Part shown: positions 1 to 7,624 of the stretch, piece by piece
How positions within the stretch are numbered: the stretch's first letter is position 1
How the letters are laid out: the number at the start of each line of letters is the position of its first letter
NCBI RefSeq assembly: GCF_020742175.1
Contig: NZ_DYXM01000127.1
Span: 1-33,652 of the forward strand
Source: Dietzia timorensis
Lineage (GTDB): Bacteria > Actinomycetota > Actinomycetes > Mycobacteriales > Mycobacteriaceae
Reading direction: 5' to 3'
Length of the DNA: 33,652 bases
Notes under the pieces: generated by a model
The model's input: the letters and a program-made list of their open reading frames with translations, nothing else
What the model was told of the DNA's origin: nothing
Database searches by the model: none
Made by a program: the position numbers and the translations under genes

Positions 1-1
1 C

Positions 2-964
2 GTCTGGTTCGACGAGACCACAGCCGGGGCCGTGACCACCGCAGCGCTTGTCTACCACCGGTTGTTCAACCCGATCGGTGCCATCGTCGGACTGTTCGAC
101 GAGATGCTCTCCGCCGGCGCTTCACTCACGCGCATGGTCGGGGTCATCCAGGCGGCGGACAACCCGCAATCGCCGGCCCACGGTTCCGCAGAACAGGGGA
201 GGGGCGCTGTGACGGGCGCAGACGCCGCGCTAGTCCTGGGGTCTGTCGAGTTCACCTATCCGGCGTCCGGTGACGAGGCCGACGCGCACGAGCCGGTGCT
301 GCACGGCGTCGATCTCGTGGTGCCATCCGGCAGCGTGATTGCCGTTGTGGGAACGACCGGCTCGGGTAAGACGACCATGGCCAAGATCGCCGCAGGCATC
401 CTCACGCCGTCTGCCGGTACGGCGCACTTCGCCGGCCGGCCGTTGGCCGACTTCGCGGAACCGGAGCTGCGGGCGCACGTGTGCATGGTGTCCCAAGAGG
501 TGCACACCTTCGTCGGAACCGTCCACGACAACGTCGCCCTCGCTAAGCCGTACGCAGACGCAATAGAAGTAGAGGATGCGCTGCGCGCGGTGGGCGCCGA
601 TTTCGCGTTCTCGCTACCCGACGGGCTCGACACCGAGATCGGCGACAGCGGCCATCGTCTTTCGCCGATGGAGGACCAGCTCCTCGCGCTCGCCCGCGTG
701 CAGCTCGCCGATCCGGACCTCGTGGTCCTCGACGAGGCCACCGCCGAGGCGGGTTCGTCCGGCGCGCGGGCGCTGGAAGCCGCCGCCGCGAAGGTGCTCG
801 ACGGTCGGGCTGGACTTGTCATCGCCCATCGCCTCAACCAGGCACAACACGCCGATCGGGTCGTCGTTATGGAGCACGGCCGCATTGCCGAGCAAGGTAC
901 TCACGACGAGCTCGTCTCTGCGGGCGCCCGGTACGCAGAGCTCTGGGAGGCGTGGAATCTATAG
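2..964 (+). CDS. ABC exporter, fused permease-ATPase, C-terminal part (5' truncated by window edge)
   Basis: The frame is already open at base 2, so the start lies outside the window. The first roughly 40 codons read as the last part of an ABC exporter transmembrane domain (LFNPIGAIVGLFDEMLSAGA), followed by a nucleotide-binding domain. Visible motifs are Walker A GTTGSGKTT (from base 350), the Q-loop (VSQEVHTF), Walker B (LVVLDEATAE, near 719-748) and the H-loop (VIAHRL). The ABC signature, normally LSGGQ, reads LSPMED (from base 659). The last Walker B position is followed by AEAGSS rather than the usual SxLD D-loop. Such relaxed signatures occur in actinobacterial heterodimeric exporters, where one ATP site is degenerate, so a partner subunit probably lies upstream. 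The substrate cannot be told from the sequence. The gene ends 63 bases before the pirin gene. Confidence 0.85.
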   Translation, partial: VWFDETTAGAVTTAALVYHRLFNPIGAIVGLFDEMLSAGASLTRMVGVIQAADNPQSPAHGSAEQGRGAVTGADAALVLGSVEFTYPASGDEADAHEPVLHGVDLVVPSGSVIAVVGTTGSGKTTMAKIAAGILTPSAGTAHFAGRPLADFAEPELRAHVCMVSQEVHTFVGTVHDNVALAKPYADAIEVEDALRAVGADFAFSLPDGLDTEIGDSGHRLSPMEDQLLALARVQLADPDLVVLDEATAEAGSSGARALEAAAAKVLDGRAGLVIAHRLNQAQHADRVVVMEHGRIAEQGTHDELVSAGARYAELWEAWNL

Positions 965-1027
965 CTCGGCGGGAGCGCCACGCTGCCACGAAGGAATATC
1001 CGTGCACTCCCGCCGGTTTTACGTGAT

Positions 1028-1771
1028 ATGACAACAATCGACGTTCGACGCGCAGACGACCGAACTTTCCAGCGGATCGACGGCATCCACAGCCGATTCT
1101 CGTTCGCGTTCGCGGGAAACTTCGATCTCGCCGCGGGGGCCCACGGCACGCTCATGGTGCACAACGACGACGAAATCGATGCGCTCATGGGCGTCGACCC
1201 GCACACGCACACCGATGCCGAGATCGTCACCTGGGTGCTCGACGGGCGAATCGAGCACGCCGATTCCGCGGGGCATACCGGCGAGATCTCCGCCGGCTGG
1301 ATCCAGCGCATCTCCGCAGGGAAAGGCATTCGCCACACGGAGCGCAACCCGGACAAGGCGAACAAGGTCCACGTCCTACAGATGTGGGCCGCCCCCGACA
1401 CCTCCGGCCTCGAACCCGAGTACGCGCAGGTCGACCTCAACGAACAACTCGACTCCGGCGAGCTCGTCACCGCGCTGTCCGGTATCCCGGGCGAGGACCC
1501 CGGCGTCGGCATCCACAATCGCTGGACCGCGCTCGATATCGCCCGTCCCCGTCCCGGAGCGGTGCTCGACGTCAAGGCTGCGCCATTTCATCACGTGTTC
1601 CTCGCCCGTGGCTCCGCGCGCGTTCTTATTGACGACGCCGATGCCGATTCGCCGGTCGATCTCCGTCCCGGCGATGCGCTGAGGCTCACCGACGCTCCCG
1701 CGTTCCAGGTCGAGGCGATAGGCGAGGAGCCGGTCGAATTTCTCGTGTGGCGGATGCACGCGCACTTCTAG
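1028..1771 (+). CDS. Pirin-family bicupin protein
   Basis: A 247-residue protein of the pirin/YhhW type. The N-terminal cupin has the metal-binding pattern H59, H61 (HTHTDAE), H103 and E105 (IRHTER), all present, so a metal centre is likely. The second cupin is at about 150-245. Family members YhaK and YhhW are small bicupins, and some pirins have quercetinase activity. The true substrate is usually unknown and is not assigned here. The ATG at 1028 has no strong ribosome binding site, but the protein begins at the usual family position. It converges with the DUF1990 gene, with 12 bases between the stops. A second, longer pirin lies at 31357-32436. Confidence 0.85.
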   Translation: MTTIDVRRADDRTFQRIDGIHSRFSFAFAGNFDLAAGAHGTLMVHNDDEIDALMGVDPHTHTDAEIVTWVLDGRIEHADSAGHTGEISAGWIQRISAGKGIRHTERNPDKANKVHVLQMWAAPDTSGLEPEYAQVDLNEQLDSGELVTALSGIPGEDPGVGIHNRWTALDIARPRPGAVLDVKAAPFHHVFLARGSARVLIDDADADSPVDLRPGDALRLTDAPAFQVEAIGEEPVEFLVWRMHAHF

Positions 1772-1783
1772 CCGCACGCGGCC

Positions 1784-2287
1784 TCAGCGGCGCCGGTCCA
1801 ACGCCCGCAGGTACTTCCTCGTAAAGCCCAACTGAAAACGTCGCGCCACCGGCCCGCCGAGTCTCGACCACCACGTGGCCGGGCGAGAGAACGCGCGAAT
1901 GTGCATCTCGACGTCATCGTCGTCGCGCCACACCACGGAGAATCGCTCCTCGCCCGACTCGGGATGGCCAGGCAGCGTGCCGTAGGCGAAACCTTTCTCG
2001 CGCTCGTCGTCGATGACGTAGACGACGCGACACGGTGCGCTGATCTTCAGGGGGCCGACCCCGAGGCCGAGTCGGACCTCGACCCCTACGGCGGCGCGCG
2101 GGGTCTCCAGACTCACAACGATCCCGGCGCGACGGTGCATTTCCCAGCCCGCGAGCTGCTCGGCGGCCCGAACGAAATCCTCGCGGCCGGAGCCGATCGT
2201 CCGAGTTCGCACGACGTGGTGGTAACCGCCGGGAAGATCCGCCGCGGCTGTCGCGCCGTCATCGGGGTAGGTGAACCTGGTGGTCAC
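1784..2287 (-). CDS. DUF1990 family protein
   Basis: A 167-residue soluble protein starting at GTG 2287 with a modest GCGGAAGC site just upstream. The body has the pattern I associate with DUF1990 (Pfam PF09348): an N-terminal FTYP start, WxMHRRAG in the middle, then GPLKISAPCRVVYVIDDEREKG, a FAYGTLPGHPESGEERF stretch and a C-terminal FSRP...R..QL..TRKYLRAL helix. Function is unknown. Homologues occur widely in actinobacteria and plants. Neighbours give no functional clue: it converges with the pirin gene, and tRNA-Gly lies upstream on the same strand. Confidence 0.8.
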   Translation of the reverse strand: MTTRFTYPDDGATAAADLPGGYHHVVRTRTIGSGREDFVRAAEQLAGWEMHRRAGIVVSLETPRAAVGVEVRLGLGVGPLKISAPCRVVYVIDDEREKGFAYGTLPGHPESGEERFSVVWRDDDDVEMHIRAFSRPATWWSRLGGPVARRFQLGFTRKYLRALDRRR

Positions 2288-2480
2288 AGCTTCCGCTTCT
2301 CACGTGGTCGAGGGTGTCGCTTTCCCATGTGCATAGAAGCGTGTTCCGACATCTCGATCGTGTGCGGCGCGCTCATTCCTCGACCGTAGCGGCTCGAGTT
2401 TCTGCGAGAGGATTTCTGGCTACGGTCTTGGGCTACGGCGGGTTCCCGCCAATGCGGTGCGGCAGGACGAGAAAATGAAC

Positions 2481-2512
2481 AAAGGCGCAGGACCTGTGGG
2501 ACCTGCGCCTTT
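2481..2512 (-). terminator. Rho-independent terminator of tRNA-Gly
   Basis: A perfect 11-bp inverted repeat (AAAGGCGCAGG / CCTGCGCCTTT) with a 10-base loop starts 8 bases beyond the tRNA-Gly CCA end. Read on the minus strand it is followed by a T-rich run (TTTGTTCATTTTC). Position, strand and T tract fit an intrinsic terminator for the tRNA transcript. Confidence 0.8.
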
Positions 2513-2519
2513 GAGAAAG

Positions 2520-2593
2520 TGGAGCGAGTGACGGGAATCGAACCCGCGTATCCTGCTTGGAAGGCAGGGGCTTTACCATTAAGCTACACTCGC
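2520..2593 (-). tRNA. tRNA-Gly (anticodon TCC)
   Basis: On the minus strand the sequence folds as a tRNA. The acceptor stem is GCGAGTG/CACTCGC, the D-arm starts GCTTAATGG, the anticodon stem is CCTGC/GCAGG with loop CTTCCAA giving TCC at 34-36, and the T-arm contains GGTTCGATTCC. The discriminator is T and a CCA end is encoded (2520-2522), so the body is 71 nt plus CCA. Confidence 0.95.
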
Positions 2594-2898
2594 GTCTTCG
2601 CTGCTAGAGGCGATAAACCCGAGGTTTCTCGCCAGCGGGGAAGGGGTCTCGCGACGCCGTCATCCTCCGAAAACCTTTGGATGAAAGCGAAGCGACAACC
2701 AGCAACGGCTATCCCGCTGCGGTACACAGTACCCAAACACCGGGGCGCGCTCCAAACTTCCTGGCCCATTTACTCGTTGGGGACGTGCTCGCGTAGCATG
2801 GGGGCGTTGCGTTCGCGCGACGCGAGTTTTGCGTGCCCACCTCGGAATACTCCGGTGCGCTCCGATCGTTGGAGTGAGGGCGGAGAACTCGGGGAGAC
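2594..2898. other. Intergenic region between divergent tRNA genes
   Basis: These 305 bases between tRNA-Gly (minus) and tRNA-Pro (plus) hold no gene I can support. Open frames crossing them have no recognisable protein and run into the tRNAs. The only promoter-like element I note is TAGCAT (2794-2799) with a poor -35 (TTACTC, 18 bases upstream), which could start a tRNA-Pro precursor about 90 bases long. Both tRNA promoters must lie here, but I cannot place them firmly. Confidence 0.4.
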
Positions 2899-2972
2899 CG
2901 GGATGTGGCGCAGCTTGGTAGCGCATCCGCTTTGGGAGCGGAGGGTCGCAGGTTCGAATCCTGTCATCCCGA
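2899..2972 (+). tRNA. tRNA-Pro (anticodon TGG)
   Basis: Cloverleaf: acceptor CGGGATG/CATCCCG, D-arm GCGCAGCTTGGTAGCGC, anticodon stem TCCGC/GCGGA with loop TTTGGGA giving TGG, and T-arm with GGTTCGAATCC. The discriminator is A at 2972 and CCA is not encoded (next bases CGG). The body is 74 nt. It lies upstream of tig on the same strand, with about 100 bases between. Confidence 0.95.
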
Positions 2973-3074
2973 CGGCTGTGGCGTCGCTCGGTAAACGAAA
3001 GGCGCCGCTTTTTAGCAAGTACGCGCCATGCGCGTGTGACGAGAAAAAGTTACGTATTAAGGAGAACATTCGCT

Positions 3075-4460
3075 GTGAAGAGCAACGTTGAGCAGTTGGC
3101 CCCGAGCCGAGTAAAGATGACCGTCGAGGTGCCGTTCTCCGAGCTCGAATCGGACTTCGACGCCGCTTATAAGGCACTCGCCGGCCAGGTGAACGTCCCC
3201 GGCTTCCGCCCGGGCAAGGCCCCGGCCAAGTTGATCGAGGCCCGCGTCGGTCGCGGCTCGGTGCTGCAGCAGGTAGTTAACGACATGATTCCCGCCCGCT
3301 ACTCCGAGGCGCTCGGTGAGAACGACATCAACCCGCTCGCTCAGCCCGAGATCGAGGTGACCAAGATCGAGGACGGCGACGTCGTCGAGTTCGTCGCCGA
3401 GGTCGATGTGCGCCCGGACTTCACCGTTCCCGAGGCCTCGTCGCTCACCGTCGAGGTTCCCGAGCTCGCCACCTCCGATGAGGATGTCGACGCCGAGCTC
3501 GACAACCTTCGCGCCCGCTTCGGCACCCTCAGCGGTGTCGAGCGTGCCGCCGCGAAGGGCGACTTCCTTTCCATCGATCTCGCTGCGACGGTCGACGGCA
3601 AGCCCGTCGAGGAGGCCACCACCGAGGGCCTGTCCTACGAGGTTGGCAGCGGCACTCTCCTCGATGGTCTAGAGGAGGCTGTCCAGGGTCTTTCCGCCGG
3701 TGAGTCGGCCGATTTCACCACCAAGCTCGTCGCCGGCGAGCACGCCGGTGAGGACGCGACGGTCACCGTGAAGGTGAACTCGGTGAAGGAGCGCGAGCTC
3801 CCCACCGCAGATGACGACTTCGCGCAGATGGCCTCCGAGTTCGACACTCTCGACGAGCTGAAGGAGGACCTCAAGAAGCAGGTCGCCGAGCGCGCCGAGG
3901 GCACCCAGGCCGAGGCCGTCCGCGATGCGGTCCTCGAGGCACTTCTCGAGAAGGTCGACTTCGAGGCGCCGGAGGGCGTCGTCGACGCCGAGGCCCACCA
4001 GCAGCTGCACTCGCTGTTCGGCGAGGCCGCCCACAACGACGAGACGATCAACTCCGTACTCGAGGCGCAGGGCACCGACCGTGAGACCTTCGACAAGGAG
4101 GTCAAGGAAGGTGCGGAGCGTTCCGTGCGCACCCAGCTCGTGCTCGATAAGGCCGCCGAGGACGCGGAGATCGAGGTCAACCAGGACGAGCTGATGCAGC
4201 ACATCATGTTCCAGGCCCAGCGCAACGGCATGGACCCGAACCAGTTCCTGCAGCAGATCGCCCAGAACAACCAGGTCGGCGCAATCTACGCCGATGTCCG
4301 TCGTTCGAAGGCCCTCGCCGAGATCATCCTCGCCGCGAAGGTCACCGACACCGCCGGCAACGACATCGACACCGAGAAGTACTTCGGTGCGGCCGTCGAC
4401 TCCGAAGACGATGCCGCCGACGACGCTTCGACGGAAGACGCCTCCGGCGACGACGAGTAG
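3075..4460 (+). CDS. tig: Trigger factor (ribosome-bound chaperone and prolyl isomerase)
   Basis: A 461-residue protein. Trigger factor binds the ribosomal exit tunnel and helps nascent chains fold. The ribosome-binding signature GFRPGKAP is at 43-50 in the N-terminal domain. An FKBP-type PPIase domain follows at about 150-240 (FLSIDLAATVDGKPVEEATTE), then the helical C-terminal chaperone domain and an acidic tail rich in D/E. I chose GTG 3075 because AAGGAG (3059-3064) lies 10 bases upstream and the protein then begins MKSNVEQLAPSRVK, the normal family start. An in-frame ATG at 3036 would add residues with no family match. It sits upstream of clpP1-clpP2-clpX, the usual actinobacterial order. 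A hairpin follows the stop, so clpP1 probably has its own promoter. Confidence 0.97.
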   Translation: MKSNVEQLAPSRVKMTVEVPFSELESDFDAAYKALAGQVNVPGFRPGKAPAKLIEARVGRGSVLQQVVNDMIPARYSEALGENDINPLAQPEIEVTKIEDGDVVEFVAEVDVRPDFTVPEASSLTVEVPELATSDEDVDAELDNLRARFGTLSGVERAAAKGDFLSIDLAATVDGKPVEEATTEGLSYEVGSGTLLDGLEEAVQGLSAGESADFTTKLVAGEHAGEDATVTVKVNSVKERELPTADDDFAQMASEFDTLDELKEDLKKQVAERAEGTQAEAVRDAVLEALLEKVDFEAPEGVVDAEAHQQLHSLFGEAAHNDETINSVLEAQGTDRETFDKEVKEGAERSVRTQLVLDKAAEDAEIEVNQDELMQHIMFQAQRNGMDPNQFLQQIAQNNQVGAIYADVRRSKALAEIILAAKVTDTAGNDIDTEKYFGAAVDSEDDAADDASTEDASGDDE

Positions 4461-4502
4461 GAACGCCATTAGGCGCCTCGTTGAAATGGCGCCCGGCCGA
4501 TT

Positions 4503-4539
4503 GGCCCTGCGATCCCGGATGAACCCGGAACGCAGGGCC
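4503..4539 (+). terminator. Probable terminator after tig
   Basis: Inverted repeat GGCCCTGCG (4503-4511) / CGCAGGGCC (4531-4539) with a 19-base loop, followed by TTTCGCG. A smaller repeat CGCCATT/AATGGCG lies just before it (4464-4491). The T tract is short, so termination may be partial. Confidence 0.55.
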
Positions 4540-4661
4540 TTTCGCGTACCTCCGACGTCATATATGGGATCGGTAGGCACGCTTAGAGCGAACACCGGCG
4601 TGCGAGGGACTTTCCCCGCGCCGAATTTGGTTACTGTCGAAGACAGATCACCGACGACGCG

Positions 4662-4676
4662 GCGCACCTTGTGCGC
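4662..4676. promoter_or_regulatory. Palindrome in the clpP1 upstream region
   Basis: GCGCAC-CTT-GTGCGC, a perfect 6+3+6 inverted repeat centred 37 bases before the clpP1 start. ClgR is the known activator of clpP genes in actinobacteria, with a CGC-N5-GCG core. This repeat reads CGC-N7-GCG and does not match that spacing exactly, so the link is only suggestive. Confidence 0.35.
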
Positions 4677-4705
4677 GCGGCGCAACAACGATAGGTAGGT
4701 ACAAC

Positions 4706-5305
4706 GTGACTAGCGAACTGATCAGGCCGCAGGCGAGCGCCCCGGCGAACGGACTCAACCTGTCCGATTCGGTTTACGAGCGTCTCCTCAGCGAGCGAAT
4801 TATCTTTCTCGGCACCCAGGTCGATGACGACATCGCCAACCGCCTGTGCGCGCAGATGCTGCTCCTCGCCGCCGAGGACCCCGAGCGCGATATCTCCCTT
4901 TACATCAACTCGCCCGGCGGCTCGGTGACGGCCGGCATGGCGATTTACGACACCATGCAGTTCATCCAGTGCGACGTGTCGACGTACGTGATGGGCATGG
5001 CCGCCTCGATGGGGCAGTTCCTGCTCACCGCAGGCACGAAGGGCAAGCGCTATGCCCTGCCGCACGCGAAGGTGATGATGCACCAGCCGTCCGGCGGAAT
5101 CGGCGGCACGGCCTCCGACATCGCCATCCTCGCCGAGCAGCTGTCGCTGACGAAGAAGGAACTGACCGAGCTCAACGCCAAGCACACGGGACAGTCGGTG
5201 GAGACGATCCTCGAAGACTCCGACCGCGACAAGTGGTTCAACGCGAGCGAGGCGCTCGACTACGGATTCGTCGACCACGTCGTCGAACACGCCCCGAAGC
5301 GCTGA
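4706..5305 (+). CDS. clpP1: ATP-dependent Clp protease proteolytic subunit 1
   Basis: A 199-residue serine peptidase of family S14. The triad is present at the expected spacing: S101 (GMAASMGQ), H126 (MMHQPSGG) and D175 (SDRDKW). The substrate-binding SPGGSVTAG loop is at 69-77. The N-terminal region before residue 20 is the expected propeptide. The GTG start is 13 bases after an AGGTAGG-like site. In actinobacteria ClpP1 and ClpP2 form a mixed tetradecamer that works with ClpX or ClpC. clpP2 follows after 55 bases and is probably co-transcribed. The order of paralogues is as in the family: the shorter protein with MHQPSGG first, the one with HQPRVQGG second. Confidence 0.97.
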   Translation: MTSELIRPQASAPANGLNLSDSVYERLLSERIIFLGTQVDDDIANRLCAQMLLLAAEDPERDISLYINSPGGSVTAGMAIYDTMQFIQCDVSTYVMGMAASMGQFLLTAGTKGKRYALPHAKVMMHQPSGGIGGTASDIAILAEQLSLTKKELTELNAKHTGQSVETILEDSDRDKWFNASEALDYGFVDHVVEHAPKR

Positions 5306-5360
5306 CGGCGCACGCCAGCAGAATTCATTCTCGAACACTTTCTTTGATTCGGAGTTATCA

Positions 5361-6014
5361 ATGAACACCCCATTCAGCGGTCAGGAGCGCCCGAGCATCA
5401 TCACGCCGAGCTCGCGCTACGTGCTCCCGGAATTCTCGGAGAAGACGGCCAACGGCGAGCGGATAATGAACCCGTACGCCAAGCTCTTCGACGAGCGCAT
5501 TATCTTCCTCGCCACCCAGGTCGACGACGCCTCCGCGTCCGACGTGATGAGCCAGCTGCTGGTTCTCGAGGCGATGGACCCGGACCGGGACATCACGATG
5601 TACATCAACTCGCCCGGTGGCTCGCTCACGGCGTGCCTGGCGATCTACGACACGATGCAGTACGTCCGCCCGGACATCACCACCGTGTGCCTCGGCATGG
5701 CGGCCTCCGCTGCCGCCGTGCTGCTCGCCGCGGGCTCGCCGGGTAAGCGCGCCGCGCTGCCCAACTCGACCATCCTCATCCACCAGCCGCGCGTCCAGGG
5801 TGGCTCGCGCGGCATGGCCTCGGACATCGAGATCGAGGCGGCGGAGATCGAGCGCAAGCGCAACAAGCTCGATGAGATCCTGTCTCACCACACCGGCCAG
5901 ACGACCGAGCGCGTGCGCGAGGACACCGATCGCGACAAGTACATGACCGCGGACGAGGCCAAGGATTACGGCCTCGTGGACGTGGTCTTCGACTACCGCA
6001 AGGCCAGCAGCTAA
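5361..6014 (+). CDS. clpP2: ATP-dependent Clp protease proteolytic subunit 2
   Basis: A 217-residue ClpP paralogue, partner of ClpP1 in the mixed double ring. The catalytic triad is S116 (GMAASAAA), H141 (LIHQPRVQGG) and D192 (TDRDKY). The extra two residues between H and D compared with ClpP1 lie in the HQPRVQGGSRG loop. The N-terminal 40 residues (MNTPFSGQERPS...) are the longer propeptide typical of ClpP2. GGAG sits 6 bases before the ATG. It is followed by a strong hairpin and then clpX. Confidence 0.97.
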   Translation: MNTPFSGQERPSIITPSSRYVLPEFSEKTANGERIMNPYAKLFDERIIFLATQVDDASASDVMSQLLVLEAMDPDRDITMYINSPGGSLTACLAIYDTMQYVRPDITTVCLGMAASAAAVLLAAGSPGKRAALPNSTILIHQPRVQGGSRGMASDIEIEAAEIERKRNKLDEILSHHTGQTTERVREDTDRDKYMTADEAKDYGLVDVVFDYRKASS

Positions 6015-6060
6015 CGCTGCCGGCTTGAGCCTTCCGCCTGCGTGGCGGGGGCAATCCACC

Positions 6061-6104
6061 GACCCGGCGGCGCGCCGCCCCGATGGGGAGCGCGCCGTCG
6101 GGTC
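6061..6104 (+). terminator. Long hairpin after clpP2, likely terminator of the clpP1P2 transcript
   Basis: Arms GACCCGGCGGCGCG (6061-6074) and CGCGCCGTCGGGTC (6091-6104) pair over 14 positions with one G-T contact. Inside the loop CCCC-GAT-GGGG adds four more pairs. The hairpin is followed by AAATATTTCTC rather than a clean T run. Confidence 0.55.
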
Positions 6105-6137
6105 AAATATTTCTCATGAAGACGTGGCCAGTAGCCT

Positions 6138-6167
6138 TTGGCTATGCGGCGGCGTACCGTCTAATAA
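6138..6167 (+). promoter_or_regulatory. Candidate sigma-70-type promoter for clpX
   Basis: TTGGCT (6138-6143), an 18-base spacer, then TAATAA (6162-6167). It lies after the clpP2 hairpin and would give a leader of roughly 55-60 bases before the clpX ATG. Inferred by eye only. Confidence 0.4.
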
Positions 6168-6231
6168 GAATGACCAGGGCTTACGCTTTGTAGCTCGGGT
6201 GAGCGTTCGGAAAGTTAGGGCAAGAGAGTTC

Positions 6232-7509
6232 ATGGCACGAGTCGGAGAGACTAACGACCTGCTCAAGTGCTCTTTCTGCGGGAAGAGCCAGCGACAAGGA
6301 ATCAAGAAGCTCATCGCCGGGCCCGGGGTGTACATCTGCGATGAGTGTGTCGAGCTGTGCAACGAGATCATCGAGGAGGAGCTGGGCGAGGCCGCCTCGA
6401 ACCCGGACCTTGAAGATCTGCCCAAGCCCATGGAGATTCACGGCTTCCTGGACGAGTACGTCATCGGCCAGGACAGCGCCAAGCGCGCGCTCGCCGTTGC
6501 CGTTTACAACCACTACAAGCGCACCAGGCGTGGAGCCGATAAGGCCCTCGGCGTCGAGCTGTCCAAGTCGAACATTCTGATGCTCGGTCCGACCGGTTGC
6601 GGCAAGACCTACCTTGCGCAGAACCTCGCGAAGATGCTCAACGTACCGTTCGCCATCGCCGATGCCACCGCGCTCACCGAGGCCGGGTACGTCGGCGAGG
6701 ATGTCGAAAACATTCTGCTCAAGCTGATCCAGGCCGCGGACTACGACATCAAGAAGGCCGAGCAGGGGATCATCTACATCGACGAGGTCGACAAGATCTC
6801 CCGTAAGTCGGAGAACGCATCGATCACCCGCGATGTGTCCGGAGAAGGCGTGCAACAGGCGCTGCTCAAGATTCTCGAGGGCACGCAGGCCAGCGTTCCG
6901 CCGCAGGGCGGACGTAAGCATCCGCACCAGGAACTGCTCCAGATCGACACCTCGAACGTGCTGTTCATCGTCGCAGGCGCCTTCCAGGGGCTCGAGAAGA
7001 TCGTCGCTCAGCGCACAGGCAAGCGGGGCCTCGGCTTCGGCGCAGAGGTCGCCTCGGTAAAGGCGAACGAGGAAGACAACTTCGACGATGTCCTCCCGGA
7101 GGACCTTGTGAAGTTCGGTCTGATTCCCGAGTTCATCGGCCGCCTTCCCATCGTCGCGTCGGTCAAACAACTCGATCGCGAGGCGTTGATCTCGATTCTC
7201 TCCGAGCCGAAGAACGCTCTGGTCAAGCAGTACTCTTCGCTCATGGAGATGGATGGTGTCGACCTCGAATTCTCCGATGACGCGCTCGAGGCAATCGCCG
7301 ACCAGGCGCTGCATCGCGGGACGGGCGCACGTGGACTGCGCGCGATCATGGAAGAGGTTCTCGGCCCGGTGATGTACGACATCCCATCGCGCGAGGACGT
7401 CGGCAAGGTAGTGGTGACCGGAGAAACCGTTCGCGAGAACATGCTCCCCACCATCGTCCCGGCGAGCCAGATCGAAAAGGATAACTCGGGCGAAGAGAAG
7501 TCGGCCTGA
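6232..7509 (+). CDS. clpX: ATP-dependent Clp protease ATP-binding subunit ClpX
   Basis: A 425-residue AAA+ unfoldase, full length for the family. The N-terminal zinc-binding domain has C13, C16, C36 and C39. Walker A GPTGCGKT is at 119-126, pore loop 1 (GYVGED) at 152-157, Walker B (IIYIDEVDK) at 180-188, the RKH loop at 228-230 and the ClpP-docking loop as LGF at 267-269. The start at ATG 6232, after AAGAGAG, gives the standard N-terminus MARVGETNDLLKCSFCGK. The same frame is open upstream to about 6025, but that stretch has no family match and contains the terminator hairpin. ClpX delivers substrates to ClpP1P2 encoded just upstream. It converges with pcaJ. Confidence 0.97.
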   Translation: MARVGETNDLLKCSFCGKSQRQGIKKLIAGPGVYICDECVELCNEIIEEELGEAASNPDLEDLPKPMEIHGFLDEYVIGQDSAKRALAVAVYNHYKRTRRGADKALGVELSKSNILMLGPTGCGKTYLAQNLAKMLNVPFAIADATALTEAGYVGEDVENILLKLIQAADYDIKKAEQGIIYIDEVDKISRKSENASITRDVSGEGVQQALLKILEGTQASVPPQGGRKHPHQELLQIDTSNVLFIVAGAFQGLEKIVAQRTGKRGLGFGAEVASVKANEEDNFDDVLPEDLVKFGLIPEFIGRLPIVASVKQLDREALISILSEPKNALVKQYSSLMEMDGVDLEFSDDALEAIADQALHRGTGARGLRAIMEEVLGPVMYDIPSREDVGKVVVTGETVRENMLPTIVPASQIEKDNSGEEKSA

Positions 7510-7515
7510 CTTTAA

Positions 7516-7533
7516 TTATCCTGGCCAGGATAA
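7516..7533. promoter_or_regulatory. 18-bp perfect palindrome just after clpX
   Basis: TTATCCTGGCCAGGATAA is fully self-complementary and starts 6 bases after the clpX stop. It lies before a separate strong terminator hairpin, so it is not needed for termination. It could be a protein-binding site or part of a tandem 3'-end structure. Confidence 0.5.
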
Positions 7534-7558
7534 ATAGTTAGCCCACTCGAGACGGGTT

Positions 7559-7595
7559 AGAGGCCGGTGAGCGGTTTAATCGCTCACCGGCCTCT
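7559..7595. terminator. Bidirectional terminator between clpX and pcaJ
   Basis: A perfect 15-bp inverted repeat (AGAGGCCGGTGAGCG / CGCTCACCGGCCTCT) with the 7-base loop GTTTAAT, followed on the plus strand by CGCTTTTCG. It sits between the convergent clpX and pcaJ genes. Confidence 0.8.
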
Positions 7596-7624
7596 CGCTT
7601 TTCGAGGTATCTGGCAGACGCCAC

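Noticed and set aside
2519..3091. A plus-strand open frame of 190 codons across the tRNA region
   Set aside because: It reads through both tRNA genes and the tig ribosome binding site and has no protein similarity that I can recognise.
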